This document shows, one piece after another, positions 18,808-27,673 of a stretch of 64,000 nucleotides of DNA. Made by a program: the position numbers and the translations under genes. Below the pieces are notes generated by a model, which was not told where the DNA came from, did no database searches, and was given only the letters and a program-made list of their open reading frames with translations. This stretch comes from Desulfoglaeba alkanexedens ALDC. Lineage in GTDB: Bacteria > Desulfobacterota > Syntrophobacteria > Syntrophobacterales > DSM-9756. The stretch covers positions 868,001-932,000 of the forward strand of contig NZ_CP040098.1 in NCBI RefSeq assembly GCF_005377625.1. The letters are read 5' to 3'. How positions within the stretch are numbered: position 1 is the stretch's first letter; every line of letters starts with the position of its first letter.

Positions 18808-19749
18808 ATGGAATGCGTTCTGCTTGGAAGCGGCGGCATGATGCCCATGCCCCACCGGCTGCTCACGTCCGTCGCGGTGAAGACGGGAGGCAGGCTTTAT
18901 CTTTTCGATGCGGGCGAAGGAACTCAGATCGGCCTGAAGGCGGCCCGGATGGGCCTGGGCAGGCTCGCGGTCCTCGCCGTCACCCATCTCCACGCGGACC
19001 ACTGCCTGGGACTTCCCGGCCTCCTCATGCTTCGCTCCCAGATCCCGAACCCCTGCCCGCTCGCGGTCCTCGGGCCTCCCGGCATTCGGGAATTCGTCCT
19101 ATCGACCCAGCGACTTCTCGGGTTTCACCTCGCCCCTCCGGTCCGGTTCGTGGAATGGGCCGAGAATCGAAGCCCTGTGGCCTGGGAAGACGAAGCGGTC
19201 CGCATCAGTTGGCTGCCCCTGGAGCACACCCGGTTCTGCCTGGGATACCGGCTGGAAGAACCTGACCGCCCGGGGCGCTTCCATGCGGAAAAGGCGGAAG
19301 CCCTGGGGATCCCCTCCGGCCCGCTCCGGGGACGGCTCCAGCGAGGCGAAACCGTCATGCTGCCGGACGGCACGGAAATCACTCCGGCCGATATCCTCGG
19401 CCCGCGGCGGCGGGGACGGCGCATCGCTTACGCGGTCGACACCCGGCCCGTGGAAGCCGTGGTCGAACTGTGCCGGGGCGTCGATATCGCCTTTCTCGAC
19501 GGGATGTTCCATTCCGCCGAGGCCGAACACGCCCGGGAAAAAGGCCACATGACCGTAGCGGAGGCCGCCCGCGCCGCCCGGAAGGCCGGAGCGCACCGGT
19601 GCGTCCTGGTGCACCTGAGTCCCCGGTACCAGGACGAGGATCTCGATCGGCTCGAACAGGAAGCCCGGAAGGAACACCCGGGGGCCGCGATGGGCCGGGA
19701 CCTCCAGCGCTTCGACGTGCCCCTTCCCGGTGATGAAACTGCTCCGTAG
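18808..19749 (+). CDS. rnz: Ribonuclease Z (tRNA 3'-processing beta-lactamase fold)
   Basis: Metallo-beta-lactamase-fold endonuclease that trims the 3' trailer of tRNA precursors, 313 residues. The zinc motif THLHADHCLGLPG, the glycine-rich DAGEGTQIGL at the N-terminus and downstream metal ligands in AYAVDTRP and LVHLSPRY are present. The start ATG at 18808 has AAAGAGG upstream. The next tRNA-processing gene is the CCA-adding enzyme on the opposite strand, though tRNA-Arg in this window has an encoded CCA. Confidence 0.92.
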   Translation: MECVLLGSGGMMPMPHRLLTSVAVKTGGRLYLFDAGEGTQIGLKAARMGLGRLAVLAVTHLHADHCLGLPGLLMLRSQIPNPCPLAVLGPPGIREFVLSTQRLLGFHLAPPVRFVEWAENRSPVAWEDEAVRISWLPLEHTRFCLGYRLEEPDRPGRFHAEKAEALGIPSGPLRGRLQRGETVMLPDGTEITPADILGPRRRGRRIAYAVDTRPVEAVVELCRGVDIAFLDGMFHSAEAEHAREKGHMTVAEAARAARKAGAHRCVLVHLSPRYQDEDLDRLEQEARKEHPGAAMGRDLQRFDVPLPGDETAP

Positions 19750-19754
19750 CCGCT

Positions 19755-19970
19755 TCGCCGGCAAGCCGGCTCCTACAGGACACGAGCCGTTGTGGGAACG
19801 GCGCCCTCGCCGCGATGAAGGCTGTTTCCCCTCCCCTTGTGGGAGGGGATTAAGGGGAGGGGAATGTAACTAATTGACATACACTAATTTTCCCACCCTC
19901 ACCCCAACCCTCTCCCATCAAGGGAGAGGGGGGATTTTTTGACCTTGTTCCCAAGCTCCAGCTTGGGAAC
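19755..19970. repeat. Repeat cluster between rnz and cca, with a terminator-like hairpin
   Basis: In order: a REP-like palindrome (19755-19778, GCCGGCAAGCCGGCTCCTAC), a CCCCTCCC/GGGAGGGG hairpin (19828-19848), a CCCTCTCCC/GGGAGAGGG hairpin (19908-19930) followed by TTTTTT at 19935-19940, and one palindrome with arms GTTCCCAAGC/GCTTGGGAAC (19947-19970). The third hairpin plus its T-run would work as an intrinsic terminator for rnz. The palindromes belong to families found elsewhere in the window. Confidence 0.75.
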
Positions 19971-20002
19971 GAGAGGAAACACGTTATTCTGTGGACCTGT
20001 AC

Positions 20003-21349
20003 TCAGTTCGATGGCAAGGATCCGTACCTGGACTGTATCCAATCCAGGAGTCTCTGCCTGTCGTTTTTTTCAGGATCGTCGAGCACCAGCTCCTGGACCC
20101 GTTTTAAGATTTCACCCACCATGGGTCCCGGCCCGATGTCCAGCCGGTCCATTACGTCGGCCCCGTCGATGGCCAGTTCCCCCCGCTCCAGGGGCGGACT
20201 TTTTTCCAGTTCATCCCGAACCCGAACCTTCAGCCGATCCAGGGCGGCCAGGGACGCTTCCGGATCCACGTGATCCAACCGGTCCGCACGCGCAAGGTCG
20301 AAAAGGTCGGGAAGGCGTTCCTTGCCCACGCGGCGGATGAAACGCCGCACTGCGGCGCCGCTCCACCGGTCGCTTCCCAGGAGCATGTGGTTCCGGACCA
20401 AAACGACCACGTCCTGGACCAGTCTCCCGGGAAGCCGCCACCGGGTGAGGACGGCCGCGGCCACTTCGGCACCGGCCGCGGCGTGTCCGTGGAACCGGAA
20501 TTCTCCGCCGACGCTTTTCCGGACGCGAGGCTTGCCGATGTCGTGAAGCAGCGCGGCGAGGCGTACCGGGAGCCGCGCCGGAGCGTTTCGTACGACCTGG
20601 ATTGTGTGCCGATACACATCGTGGCGGTGATACCGGTTCTGACGCACACCGAAGCCTTCCAAGATTTCCGGAAGGATCCATGGGAGCAGCCGGCCGTTTC
20701 GAAGCAGGGAAAAGGCGGGCTCGATGTAGCTTCCGAGAAGCAAACGGCACATTTCGTCGCGGACCCGTTCCACGGCCACCTTCCGGAGTCCTTCCGCTTC
20801 GGATCTGAGCGCCCGGTAAGTGGCTGCATCCACTCGAAAACCCAGGCAGCTCACGAACCGGGCCGCTCTGAGGACTCGCAGCGGATCTTCCCGGAACCGA
20901 GCTTGCGGATCTCCCACGGCCCGAAGGCAGCCGGTCTCCAAGTCCTTTTTCCCCTCGCCGGGATCCAGGAGCCCTCCGTCGGGATATGCCCACGCCATGG
21001 CATTGATGGTGAAATCCCGGCGGCCTAGGTCCCGCAGCAATCCCTCCACACCTGGCCCGCGAAGACTGGTGATCTCCACCTCTCGTTTCGGGGTGATCGC
21101 CCGGACGGTCCCGTGCTTCAGCGCCACGGGAACCACGGTGAAGTGAGGACGGAGAATCCGAAGGACCTCCTCCGGCGCCGCTTCCGTCGCCAGGTCCCAG
21201 TCCCTGGGGGCGGCTCCCAGCAGGTGATCGCGCAGCACGCCGCCGACCACCCATGACCTGCTGCCGGCCACCAGCAGCAGGTCCAGCACACGGCCCACGT
21301 CAGCAGGGATCTCGAGTCCGCCCATCCTTGAACCCACAGGTATCTCCAT
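20003..21349 (-). CDS. cca: CCA tRNA nucleotidyltransferase with HD domain
   Basis: Class II nucleotidyltransferase of the poly(A) polymerase/CCA family, 448 residues. The catalytic part shows GGVLRDHLLGAAPRDWDLAT (metal Asp pair), GLLRDLGRRDFTINAMA and the neck motif EDPLRVLRAARF. The C-terminal half carries an HD phosphohydrolase domain with LAALLHDIGKPRVR and a later HxxHA. Such HD-fused members repair or add the CCA end and may remove 2',3'-cyclic phosphate. A start at 21325 (second Met) is equally possible. Divergent from the leu leader transcript. Confidence 0.9.
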   Translation of the reverse strand: MEIPVGSRMGGLEIPADVGRVLDLLLVAGSRSWVVGGVLRDHLLGAAPRDWDLATEAAPEEVLRILRPHFTVVPVALKHGTVRAITPKREVEITSLRGPGVEGLLRDLGRRDFTINAMAWAYPDGGLLDPGEGKKDLETGCLRAVGDPQARFREDPLRVLRAARFVSCLGFRVDAATYRALRSEAEGLRKVAVERVRDEMCRLLLGSYIEPAFSLLRNGRLLPWILPEILEGFGVRQNRYHRHDVYRHTIQVVRNAPARLPVRLAALLHDIGKPRVRKSVGGEFRFHGHAAAGAEVAAAVLTRWRLPGRLVQDVVVLVRNHMLLGSDRWSGAAVRRFIRRVGKERLPDLFDLARADRLDHVDPEASLAALDRLKVRVRDELEKSPPLERGELAIDGADVMDRLDIGPGPMVGEILKRVQELVLDDPEKNDRQRLLDWIQSRYGSLPSN

Positions 21350-21382
21350 GGTGCAACATCCCGACGGCTTCCTGTTTTTTCC

Positions 21383-21410
21383 TTGATCTTTCCATGACCG
21401 CTTTTATAAT
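21383..21410 (+). promoter_or_regulatory. Predicted sigma-70 promoter of the leu leader transcript
   Basis: TTGATC (21383-21388), a 16-base spacer and a perfect TATAAT (21405-21410). Transcription would begin near 21417 and read through the 43-codon frame, the leucine leader peptide, the attenuator and leuA. It is the only strong promoter-like match I see upstream of leuA. Confidence 0.65.
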
Positions 21411-21471
21411 ACGCTTCAAGACTCAGTTCGCTCAAGTTGCGGGACTTGTCCAACACTCAGCGGAGGCCGTA

Positions 21472-21603
21472 ATGGACGCCGTCCGGACCATGGAAGAAGC
21501 CAACAGGATCATCGAGGATTTCCCGCCGCACAAGTACGCGATCTACATCTTCCTGTTTCTGCTTGAAATCGTGACCGTGTTCTGTATCGGCCTGACCATC
21601 TGA
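21472..21603 (+). CDS. Small single-pass membrane peptide, unknown function
   Basis: A 43-codon frame starting at ATG 21472 with GGAGG five bases upstream. The product has a charged N-terminal half (MDAVRTMEEANRIIEDFPPH) and a C-terminal hydrophobic helix (YAIYIFLFLLEIVTVFCIGL) that would span the membrane once. It lies between the predicted promoter and the leucine leader peptide, so it may be made from the same transcript. I do not recognise a family. It is not a leader peptide for leucine: leucine codons are few and scattered. A longer in-frame start at 21253 would run into the cca gene and has no ribosome site that I can see. Confidence 0.5.
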   Translation: MDAVRTMEEANRIIEDFPPHKYAIYIFLFLLEIVTVFCIGLTI

Positions 21604-21648
21604 GAGACCACCGCCTGGACCTTCGTGGTTGAACGCCCAAGGAAGTCG

Positions 21649-21750
21649 ATGATGACGGGAACCCTGACCAACCTGGCTCTGCTCCTTCTTTTGCTGTGCC
21701 TTCGGGCCCAGGTTTGGGAACCCGGCGTCTTCCTCTTGCGGTCGCCATAA
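21649..21750 (+). CDS. leuL: Leucine leader peptide
   Basis: A 33-codon frame (ATG 21649 or 21652, stop TAA 21748-21750) with AAGGAAG upstream. It encodes MMTGTLTNLALLLLLLCLR and continues for 14 more residues. Nine of the first 18 codons are Leu, including six in a row at 21679-21696. It is followed by a rho-independent terminator (21776-21810) and then leuA. This is the arrangement of classical amino-acid attenuators: stalling at Leu codons under leucine starvation changes folding of the RNA downstream. Confidence 0.85.
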   Translation: MMTGTLTNLALLLLLLCLRAQVWEPGVFLLRSP

Positions 21751-21810
21751 GCCATCGCGACGCAAAGCAAAAGACAAGGCCATGGGTTCCCGCCCATGGC
21801 CTTTTCTTTT
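21716..21810 (+). terminator. Leucine attenuator: terminator with competing antiterminator pairing
   Basis: The terminator stem is AAGGCCATGGG (21776-21786) with CCCATGGCCTT (21793-21803), a six-base loop and TTTTCTTTT through 21810. An upstream segment GGGAACCC (21716-21723), inside the leader frame, is exactly complementary to GGGTTCCC (21784-21791), which spans the 5' arm and loop of the terminator. A ribosome stalled on the Leu run leaves this segment free to block the terminator; one that reaches the stop at 21750 covers it. A third hairpin (21736-21745 with 21757-21765) lies between. Confidence 0.75.
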
Positions 21811-21962
21811 GACTGGACTCCGAAACGAAATCTTCGGCATGGAAGGAGGTGAAGGACATGGGACTTGCTGGCCCAGCGGATTCATCTGACCCGCCCGAAC
21901 CGCCTCTGGCGAAACGGGACCATCGTATCGAGGATTCCAACACGAAACGAAAGGAAGGTATC

Positions 21963-23474
21963 ATGAGCCGAAAAATTCACATTTTCGACACCACGCTGCG
22001 GGACGGCGAACAGGTTCCCGGAGCGAAACTCAACCGGCGCCAGAAGCTGGAAATCGCCGAACAGCTGGCCAAGCTGGGCGTGGACGTGATCGAGGCGGGG
22101 TTCCCTTGCTCCTCCCCGGAAGATCTGCAGGCGGTGCGTTCCGTCGCCGAACAGGTCAAGGGGCCTGTCATCGCCGGGCTGGCCCGCGCGGTGCCTCAGG
22201 ACATCGACATCGCCTGGGAAGCGGTGCAGAAGGCCGAAAGGCCTCGCATTCACGTGTTTCTCGGATCTTCCGACATTCACCTGCAGAAGAAGCTCCGCCA
22301 GGACCGCGAAAGCGCCTTGCAACGGGCCGTAGACGCGGTACGGTACGCCAAGAAATACTGCGAGGACGTGGAATATTCCACCGAAGATGCGTCCCGGAGC
22401 GACTTCGAGTACCTGTGCCGTGTGGTGGACGCCTGCATCCAGGCGGGGGCGACGGTGATCAACATCCCCGACACGGTGGGCTACGCCATTCCCGACCAGT
22501 TTGGAGAACTCATCCTCAAACTGAAGGAAACAGTGCCGGCCCTGGACCGGGTCCGATTGAGCGTCCATTGCCACAACGACCTGGGCCTGGCGGTGGCCAA
22601 CACGCTCGCGGCCGTTCGAAACGGCGCCGAACAGGTGGAATGCACCATCAACGGCGTGGGGGAACGGGCCGGGAACGCGTCGCTGGAAGAAATCGTCATG
22701 GCGATCCGGACCCGCGAGGCCTTCTTCGACGCTCACACGGACATCCGGACCACGGAGATCTACCGCACCAGCCGCATGGTGAGCCGACTCATGAACATCC
22801 CTGTGCAGCCCAACAAGGCCATCGTCGGAGCCAATGCCTTCGCGCATTCCTCCGGGATCCACCAGGACGGCATCCTCAAGGATCGGAGCACCTACGAAAT
22901 CATCCGGCCTGAAGATGTGGGCATCAAGGCGCACACGCTGGTTCTGACCGCCCGGTCCGGCCGCGCGGCCCTGAGACACCGGCTCAAGGAACTCGGCTAT
23001 GACCTGACCCCGGAACAGTTCGAACGGGTCCACCAGCGGTTCCTGAACGTCGCCGACCGCAAAAAGGAAATCAGCAGCCAGGATCTCAACAGCATCGTCG
23101 AAATCGAACTGAGCAAGGTACCTGAAACCTACACCTTCGAGAGCCTCCAGATCATGAGCGGAAGCACCATGACACCCTTGGCGTCGGTCACCTTGATGAA
23201 GGAGGGCACCGCCTTCACGGACGCCGCCACGGGAAACGGCCCCGTGAATGCGGTTTTCAATTGCATCGAACGTATCATAGGGCAGCAGGGCACCCTCAGG
23301 GACTATGACCTGAAAGCGGTCACCATGGGTAAGGACGCTCTGGGGGAAGCCATGGTCCGCGTGGAGATCGGCGGAGCCATCTATTCGGGCATCGGCACCA
23401 GTCCCGACGTGATCGAAGCCAGTGCCCGGGCCTACGTAAACGCCTTCAACCGCTTTTTCGCCAACTCCCACTGA
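21963..23474 (+). CDS. leuA: 2-isopropylmalate synthase
   Basis: First committed enzyme of leucine synthesis, condensing acetyl-CoA with 2-ketoisovalerate; 503 residues. The N-terminal TIM barrel has [17 protein letters not shown], the metal/substrate motifs [16 protein letters not shown] and [15 protein letters not shown], and the linker [11 protein letters not shown]. The C-terminal regulatory LeuA dimer domain (residues about 370-500) includes the glycine-rich [19 protein letters not shown]. The ATG at 21963, preceded by GGAAGG, matches the family start. An in-frame ATG at 21858, with a stronger GGAGG, would add 35 residues. Expression is probably controlled by the leucine attenuator upstream and by feedback inhibition through the C-terminal domain. 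Confidence 0.93.
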   Translation: MSRKIHIFDTTLRDGEQVPGAKLNRRQKLEIAEQLAKLGVDVIEAGFPCSSPEDLQAVRSVAEQVKGPVIAGLARAVPQDIDIAWEAVQKAERPRIHVFLGSSDIHLQKKLRQDRESALQRAVDAVRYAKKYCEDVEYSTEDASRSDFEYLCRVVDACIQAGATVINIPDTVGYAIPDQFGELILKLKETVPALDRVRLSVHCHNDLGLAVANTLAAVRNGAEQVECTINGVGERAGNASLEEIVMAIRTREAFFDAHTDIRTTEIYRTSRMVSRLMNIPVQPNKAIVGANAFAHSSGIHQDGILKDRSTYEIIRPEDVGIKAHTLVLTARSGRAALRHRLKELGYDLTPEQFERVHQRFLNVADRKKEISSQDLNSIVEIELSKVPETYTFESLQIMSGSTMTPLASVTLMKEGTAFTDAATGNGPVNAVFNCIERIIGQQGTLRDYDLKAVTMGKDALGEAMVRVEIGGAIYSGIGTSPDVIEASARAYVNAFNRFFANSH

Positions 23475-23489
23475 CACCGCCGGGCGCCG

Positions 23490-23525
23490 GGGCGGTTCGG
23501 GACTTCCGAACCGCCCTTTATTTTT
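23490..23525 (+). terminator. Intrinsic terminator of leuA
   Basis: Perfect 11-bp stem GGGCGGTTCGG (23490-23500) / CCGAACCGCCC (23506-23516), five-base loop, then TTTATTTTT. It overlaps the stop codon of the convergent permease gene by a few bases. Confidence 0.9.
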
Positions 23526-24669
23526 CGGATTCCGCGGGAGCCGACACGGACGGAACCGGCGGGTGTTCCGATTCGAGCAGATCGCGGTATTCGATCTGGT
23601 AGATGTAGAGCATCACCATGGCGAAGGCGAGAATCAAGGGACCGTAGAGGATGCCCACCAGCCCGAAGTATTGGACGCCGCCGATGATGGCGAGGAAGAT
23701 GTAAAAGGGGGACATATCCGACTGCCCCCGCATGAAAAAGGGCCTCAGGAAGTTATCGATGCTTCCCACGAAAACCACGCACCAGGCGGCAAGAAACAGG
23801 GCGGATTTCCACTTTCCCAGAAACAACAGGTAGCCCACAGCGGGCATCCACACCAGCGCCGTCCCTACCAAGGGGATGAGCGATGCGAAGGCCATGGTCG
23901 ATCCCCAGAAGAGTCCGGGGATACCGACGATGGACAGCCCCACCCCGCCCACGATGCCCTGGCACAGAGCCGTGGCGAAACTCCCCAGAAAGACCGAACG
24001 GGTGACCATTTTGACCTTCAGCAGGATGCGGTCTTCCTGTTCTTCCCGGAGCGGCGAGAGGTATTTCACGGCATGGACCATCTCCCGGCCGTCCCGGACG
24101 ACGTAGAAGGTCACAAACAGCATGATGAAAAAATGGGTGACGAGAGTCGCCATGTCTCCGAGGAGGCCCGCGACACGGCTGATCAGGAACTGGCCGAAGT
24201 TCTTGCTGAACTGAAGCAGCGGTTCCTTGAAGCTCACCGTCGAAAGGTCAAGGAAATCCAGCTGATGGTTCGCCCAAGCCGTCATCTTGAGGAAGAATGG
24301 GTGTTCGGCCATCTTTTCCAGGTTGCCGGCCCGGATCCATTCGGTGACCTGGTTGATGGATTCCACGCCCTGATCCACCAGCTGGGTCACGAAAAAGAAA
24401 AAGGGCAGCGCGATCAGAAAGACGACGGCCAGAATCACCGTGAAGGCGGCCGCGTTTCTTCGCCCCCGGTAGGCGCGCACCAACCGGTCCTGTAGCGGCT
24501 GGGAGAGCGACGCCAGGACCACGGCCAGAATAAGCGTGTGAAGAAACGGCCTCAGGATGATGTAGGCAAGGTACAGGGCGAAAAAGAGCATCACCAGAAG
24601 AAACGGGCGATGCCCCTTTTCCGCCGCTGCTCCCGCCCCCGATTTCGATTTGGACTCCATGCCGTCCAC
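23518..24669 (-). CDS. AI-2E family transporter (PerM/YdiK-like permease)
   Basis: Inner-membrane protein of 383 residues with about eight membrane segments, of the AI-2E exporter superfamily. Family landmarks are the paired N-terminal helices (LYLAYIILRPFLHTLILAVVL), the large loop after residue 90, PGLFWGSTMAFASLIPLVG and the C-terminal GGVQYFGLVGILYGPLI. Substrate cannot be told from sequence; members export autoinducer-2 or act as Na+/H+ antiporters. It is the last gene of an apparent operon rlmD-PBP-lipoprotein-permease, 15 bases after the lipoprotein gene. Confidence 0.85.
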   Translation of the reverse strand: MDGMESKSKSGAGAAAEKGHRPFLLVMLFFALYLAYIILRPFLHTLILAVVLASLSQPLQDRLVRAYRGRRNAAAFTVILAVVFLIALPFFFFVTQLVDQGVESINQVTEWIRAGNLEKMAEHPFFLKMTAWANHQLDFLDLSTVSFKEPLLQFSKNFGQFLISRVAGLLGDMATLVTHFFIMLFVTFYVVRDGREMVHAVKYLSPLREEQEDRILLKVKMVTRSVFLGSFATALCQGIVGGVGLSIVGIPGLFWGSTMAFASLIPLVGTALVWMPAVGYLLFLGKWKSALFLAAWCVVFVGSIDNFLRPFFMRGQSDMSPFYIFLAIIGGVQYFGLVGILYGPLILAFAMVMLYIYQIEYRDLLESEHPPVPSVSAPAESEK

Positions 24670-24684
24670 TCCTCTGAACGAACA

Positions 24685-25263
24685 TCACAGCCGTGCGGCC
24701 CGATCGCGATACCACCGGGCCTTTTCGGGGTCGTTCAGCGCCTGGTGGAGATCGGCTTGAAAGAGGTACACGTCCTTCAGTTTTGACGTTCTGTTCTGAA
24801 AGAGGATTTCGGCCTTCCTGGCGAATTCCAGGGACCGGGCAAGCTGCCCTTTCCGGCGCCATGCCTTGGCCAGCCCGAAAAAGGCGTCGCCGTTGTAAGC
24901 GTCCACCTGGACGGCCTGCTCGTAAAAGGCGATGGCCTCATCCGCGTTTCCTTGAGCCAAGTGAGCGTCACCCTGTTCCACGAAGCCCGTGGAGGCCAGG
25001 CGCTGAGGGGTCGCCGGTTCCTGACTCGCACCGGCTGCGGCGCCTTCGGCCCCGCTCACGTCGCGTTCCTGGATGGGAGCATCGGGCGCCAGGATCGGCT
25101 GCTGCGATTGGGACGGAGTCGACGCCTGCCGGGGCTTCTCAGGCGGGTAACGCCATTCCACGGGGACGTGAACGGCCGCTCGCGGCGCGCACCCCCCGAC
25201 CAGCAGCGCCCAAGCAACGACCAAAAGCCAACGGGAATGCGATCGGGTGTTGTCTTGCATCAC
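24685..25263 (-). CDS. TPR-containing lipoprotein
   Basis: A 192-residue predicted lipoprotein. Residues 1-25 are a type II signal peptide ending in the lipobox LVGGC. A Pro/Gln-rich linker follows, then two or three tetratricopeptide repeats from about residue 95 (GDAHLAQGNADEAIAFYEQA; YNGDAFFGLAKAWRRKGQLA; SLEFARKAEILF). It is 30 bases downstream of the penicillin-binding protein gene, so it may be an outer-membrane partner of that synthase, as LpoA/LpoB are in enterobacteria; that is inference, since there is no sequence likeness to Lpo. Confidence 0.75.
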   Translation of the reverse strand: MMQDNTRSHSRWLLVVAWALLVGGCAPRAAVHVPVEWRYPPEKPRQASTPSQSQQPILAPDAPIQERDVSGAEGAAAGASQEPATPQRLASTGFVEQGDAHLAQGNADEAIAFYEQAVQVDAYNGDAFFGLAKAWRRKGQLARSLEFARKAEILFQNRTSKLKDVYLFQADLHQALNDPEKARWYRDRAARL

Positions 25264-25293
25264 GTGTCTCCCTCATAGGTTAGGACGTCCATT

Positions 25294-27585
25294 CTACCTC
25301 GGCGCATGGTAACTGCAGGCACTCCTTGGTGTGTTTTCAGGCAGAAAATATTCGATGATCCTTTCCGGACAGTACTGCGTGGCCAGCTCCCCTGAAACCG
25401 GGCACACGAGACGTTCCACAACCCCCGGGGGGATCTGGAATTCCCTCGGATTCATCCAGGGTTCCACACTTTTCATGAACCGTATCCAGATGGGAAGCGC
25501 GCCGCTGGAACCCGACAGCCCCGTGGAACGATTGTCGTCGAATCCCACCCAGACCAACACCAGCAGGTCGCTGGTGTAGCCCACGAACCACGCGTCCCGA
25601 TAGTCGCTGGTGGTACCGGTCTTACCGGCGCAGGGAAAATCGATTCCCATGGAAAGGGCGCGCCGCGCGGTTCCCTCTTGCACCACCGCCTGGAGCAGGT
25701 GAGTGATCAGGAACGCCTTGGCTGGAGACGTCACGGATTCCAGGTCCATGTACCGGCGTTGCTCCACCGTCCCTTCGGCGGTCACCACGCGCCGAAGACT
25801 CAAGAGGAAGGGACGCTGCCCGTCGTTGGCGAGTGTGGCATAGGCGGTGGCCAGTTCCAACGGCGTGACTTCGAAAGACCCCAGGGCCAGCGAGGGAAAC
25901 GGGCGCATTTCGGACTGAATCCCAAGGGCGCGCGCCGTAGCGATGATCCGTTCCAGTCCCACCTGCATGGCCAGGTTGACCGTTGCGGCGTTCAACGAAT
26001 GGGCGAGGGCATCTCGGAACAGTACCCGCCCCCGATAACGGCCGTCGTAGTTTCGGGGAGACCAGAGGTCTCCGTTGGTCCGGTAGGTGATCGGTTCGTC
26101 CAAGAGCCAGCTCACGGCTGTGAACTGGTCAAGCGCTGCGAGATAGACAAAAGGCTTGAAGGCCGATCCCGGCTGCCGCCGGGCGAACAGCGCTCGGTTG
26201 TAATTGCTCACGGCGTAGTCCCGCCCTCCGACCAACGCCAGGACCTCCCCCGTCCTGGGCTGAACCGCCAGCAGGACCGCCTGAAGGGCCTTCTCCGGAT
26301 CGGAAGCCTTGAGTTTCGGCCGCGCCTTTTCCAACTCCCGAAGTCCTTCCGCCACGGCCCGCTCCGCGGCGAAGGCCAGTTCCGGGTGAAGGCTCGTGTG
26401 GACCAGGAGCCCTTCGGAAGCGAGGACTTCCGGCTCGTAGAGTTCCTCGAGCTGATACCGGACGTAATCGGTGAAATAGGGCGCCGCCTTGACCGGCAGA
26501 TGAGACGGGGCCACCGTGATCGGCTCCGAAAGCGCGGCCTCGAGCTCCTCTGGTGAGATTTTCCCGATCTCCCGCATGCGGTGCAACACCATCGCGCGGC
26601 GTTCCTTGCAGGCGTCCGGGTTACGGTACGGGGAATATCGGTTCGGGGCACGGATCATGCCGGCCAGCACCGCGGATTCAGCCAGGGTGAGGTCTTCCAC
26701 GTTCCGTCCGAAGTAGTACCGGGCCGCTTCCCCCACCCCGTGAACGGCCACGCTGCCGCGCTGCCCGAGGTAGATTTCGTTCAGGTACATCTCGAGGATT
26801 TCTTCCTTGCTGTAGCGGACTTCAATCACCAGGGCGAGCGCGGCTTCCATGACTTTGCGGCGCAGCGTCCGTTCGGAGGAAAGAAAATAGTTCTTCACCA
26901 ATTGCTGCGTAATGGTGGAACCGCCCTGAACCACGCGGCCGGCCCTGAGGTCCGTCCACAGGGCCCTCAGGATGGCCCACCAATCCACGCCGGGATGTTC
27001 AAAGAACCGGTGATCCTCGATGGCGGTCACCGCGTCCAGCAGGTGCTGGGGCACCTGGCGGATGTTCACCAGATGCCGGCTTTCCCGCTCCGGCCCGAAC
27101 AACCGGTCCAGCACCACCGGCTCGATTTCCAGGTAGGGAAGCGGCTCCTGCGGCGACGCGATGGCCTTCAGCCGTCCGTTTTGAAACTGGAGCGTCACCA
27201 GTCGGGAGGGGAGCCTTTTCCCCGGAAGCTGAGAATCCCGGAAGTAGACCTTCAGCCGATCCCGGCCCGCATGAAACTCCCCGGGCTTCAAGTCACCGGT
27301 CTTCGAAGGCCGATAAAGCCGCCTTTCGAGCATCTGCGTGACGTCGGTAAGAGAAAGCGAGCGGCCGGGGTAGAGGATCACCGTATCGGAAAGGATCGTG
27401 GCGGGGACACTCCATCTCTTGGCCCCGAACCGCTTGTCCACCTGGACGGCCAGGTAGACGAAGATGCCGCCGCCCAGAAACACGATTACCGTCCCGAAAA
27501 CCAGCAAGGCTTTGAGCCACCGGGCCCGCCTTCCACCCGTCTTTGGGGGCTTTCCGCTCCTGTTTTTCTTTTTCTTGGCCGTCAT
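25294..27585 (-). CDS. Class A penicillin-binding protein (PBP1b type)
   Basis: Bifunctional peptidoglycan glycosyltransferase/transpeptidase, 763 residues. A short Lys-rich cytoplasmic tail and one membrane anchor (ALLVFGTVIVFLGGGIFVYL) lead into a UB2H-like region (about 50-150). Then comes the GT51 domain with the catalytic Glu in AIEDHRFFEHPGVDW and GGSTITQQLVKN, and the transpeptidase domain with SAFKP (SxxK), SLN and KTGT. I start at the ATG at 27585, next to GGAGCGGG, because the frame upstream of it (to 27822) is not family-like. It is 88 bases downstream of rlmD and is followed by the TPR lipoprotein gene. Confidence 0.92.
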   Translation of the reverse strand: MTAKKKKNRSGKPPKTGGRRARWLKALLVFGTVIVFLGGGIFVYLAVQVDKRFGAKRWSVPATILSDTVILYPGRSLSLTDVTQMLERRLYRPSKTGDLKPGEFHAGRDRLKVYFRDSQLPGKRLPSRLVTLQFQNGRLKAIASPQEPLPYLEIEPVVLDRLFGPERESRHLVNIRQVPQHLLDAVTAIEDHRFFEHPGVDWWAILRALWTDLRAGRVVQGGSTITQQLVKNYFLSSERTLRRKVMEAALALVIEVRYSKEEILEMYLNEIYLGQRGSVAVHGVGEAARYYFGRNVEDLTLAESAVLAGMIRAPNRYSPYRNPDACKERRAMVLHRMREIGKISPEELEAALSEPITVAPSHLPVKAAPYFTDYVRYQLEELYEPEVLASEGLLVHTSLHPELAFAAERAVAEGLRELEKARPKLKASDPEKALQAVLLAVQPRTGEVLALVGGRDYAVSNYNRALFARRQPGSAFKPFVYLAALDQFTAVSWLLDEPITYRTNGDLWSPRNYDGRYRGRVLFRDALAHSLNAATVNLAMQVGLERIIATARALGIQSEMRPFPSLALGSFEVTPLELATAYATLANDGQRPFLLSLRRVVTAEGTVEQRRYMDLESVTSPAKAFLITHLLQAVVQEGTARRALSMGIDFPCAGKTGTTSDYRDAWFVGYTSDLLVLVWVGFDDNRSTGLSGSSGALPIWIRFMKSVEPWMNPREFQIPPGVVERLVCPVSGELATQYCPERIIEYFLPENTPRSACSYHAPR

Positions 27586-27673
27586 CGAATCCCGCTCCAG
27601 AGCTCCGCCACCGGGCCCGGCTTTCGGCCGCACCCGCCGCCCCGTCTTTTCCTTTCCGGCGTCCCCACAAGCA

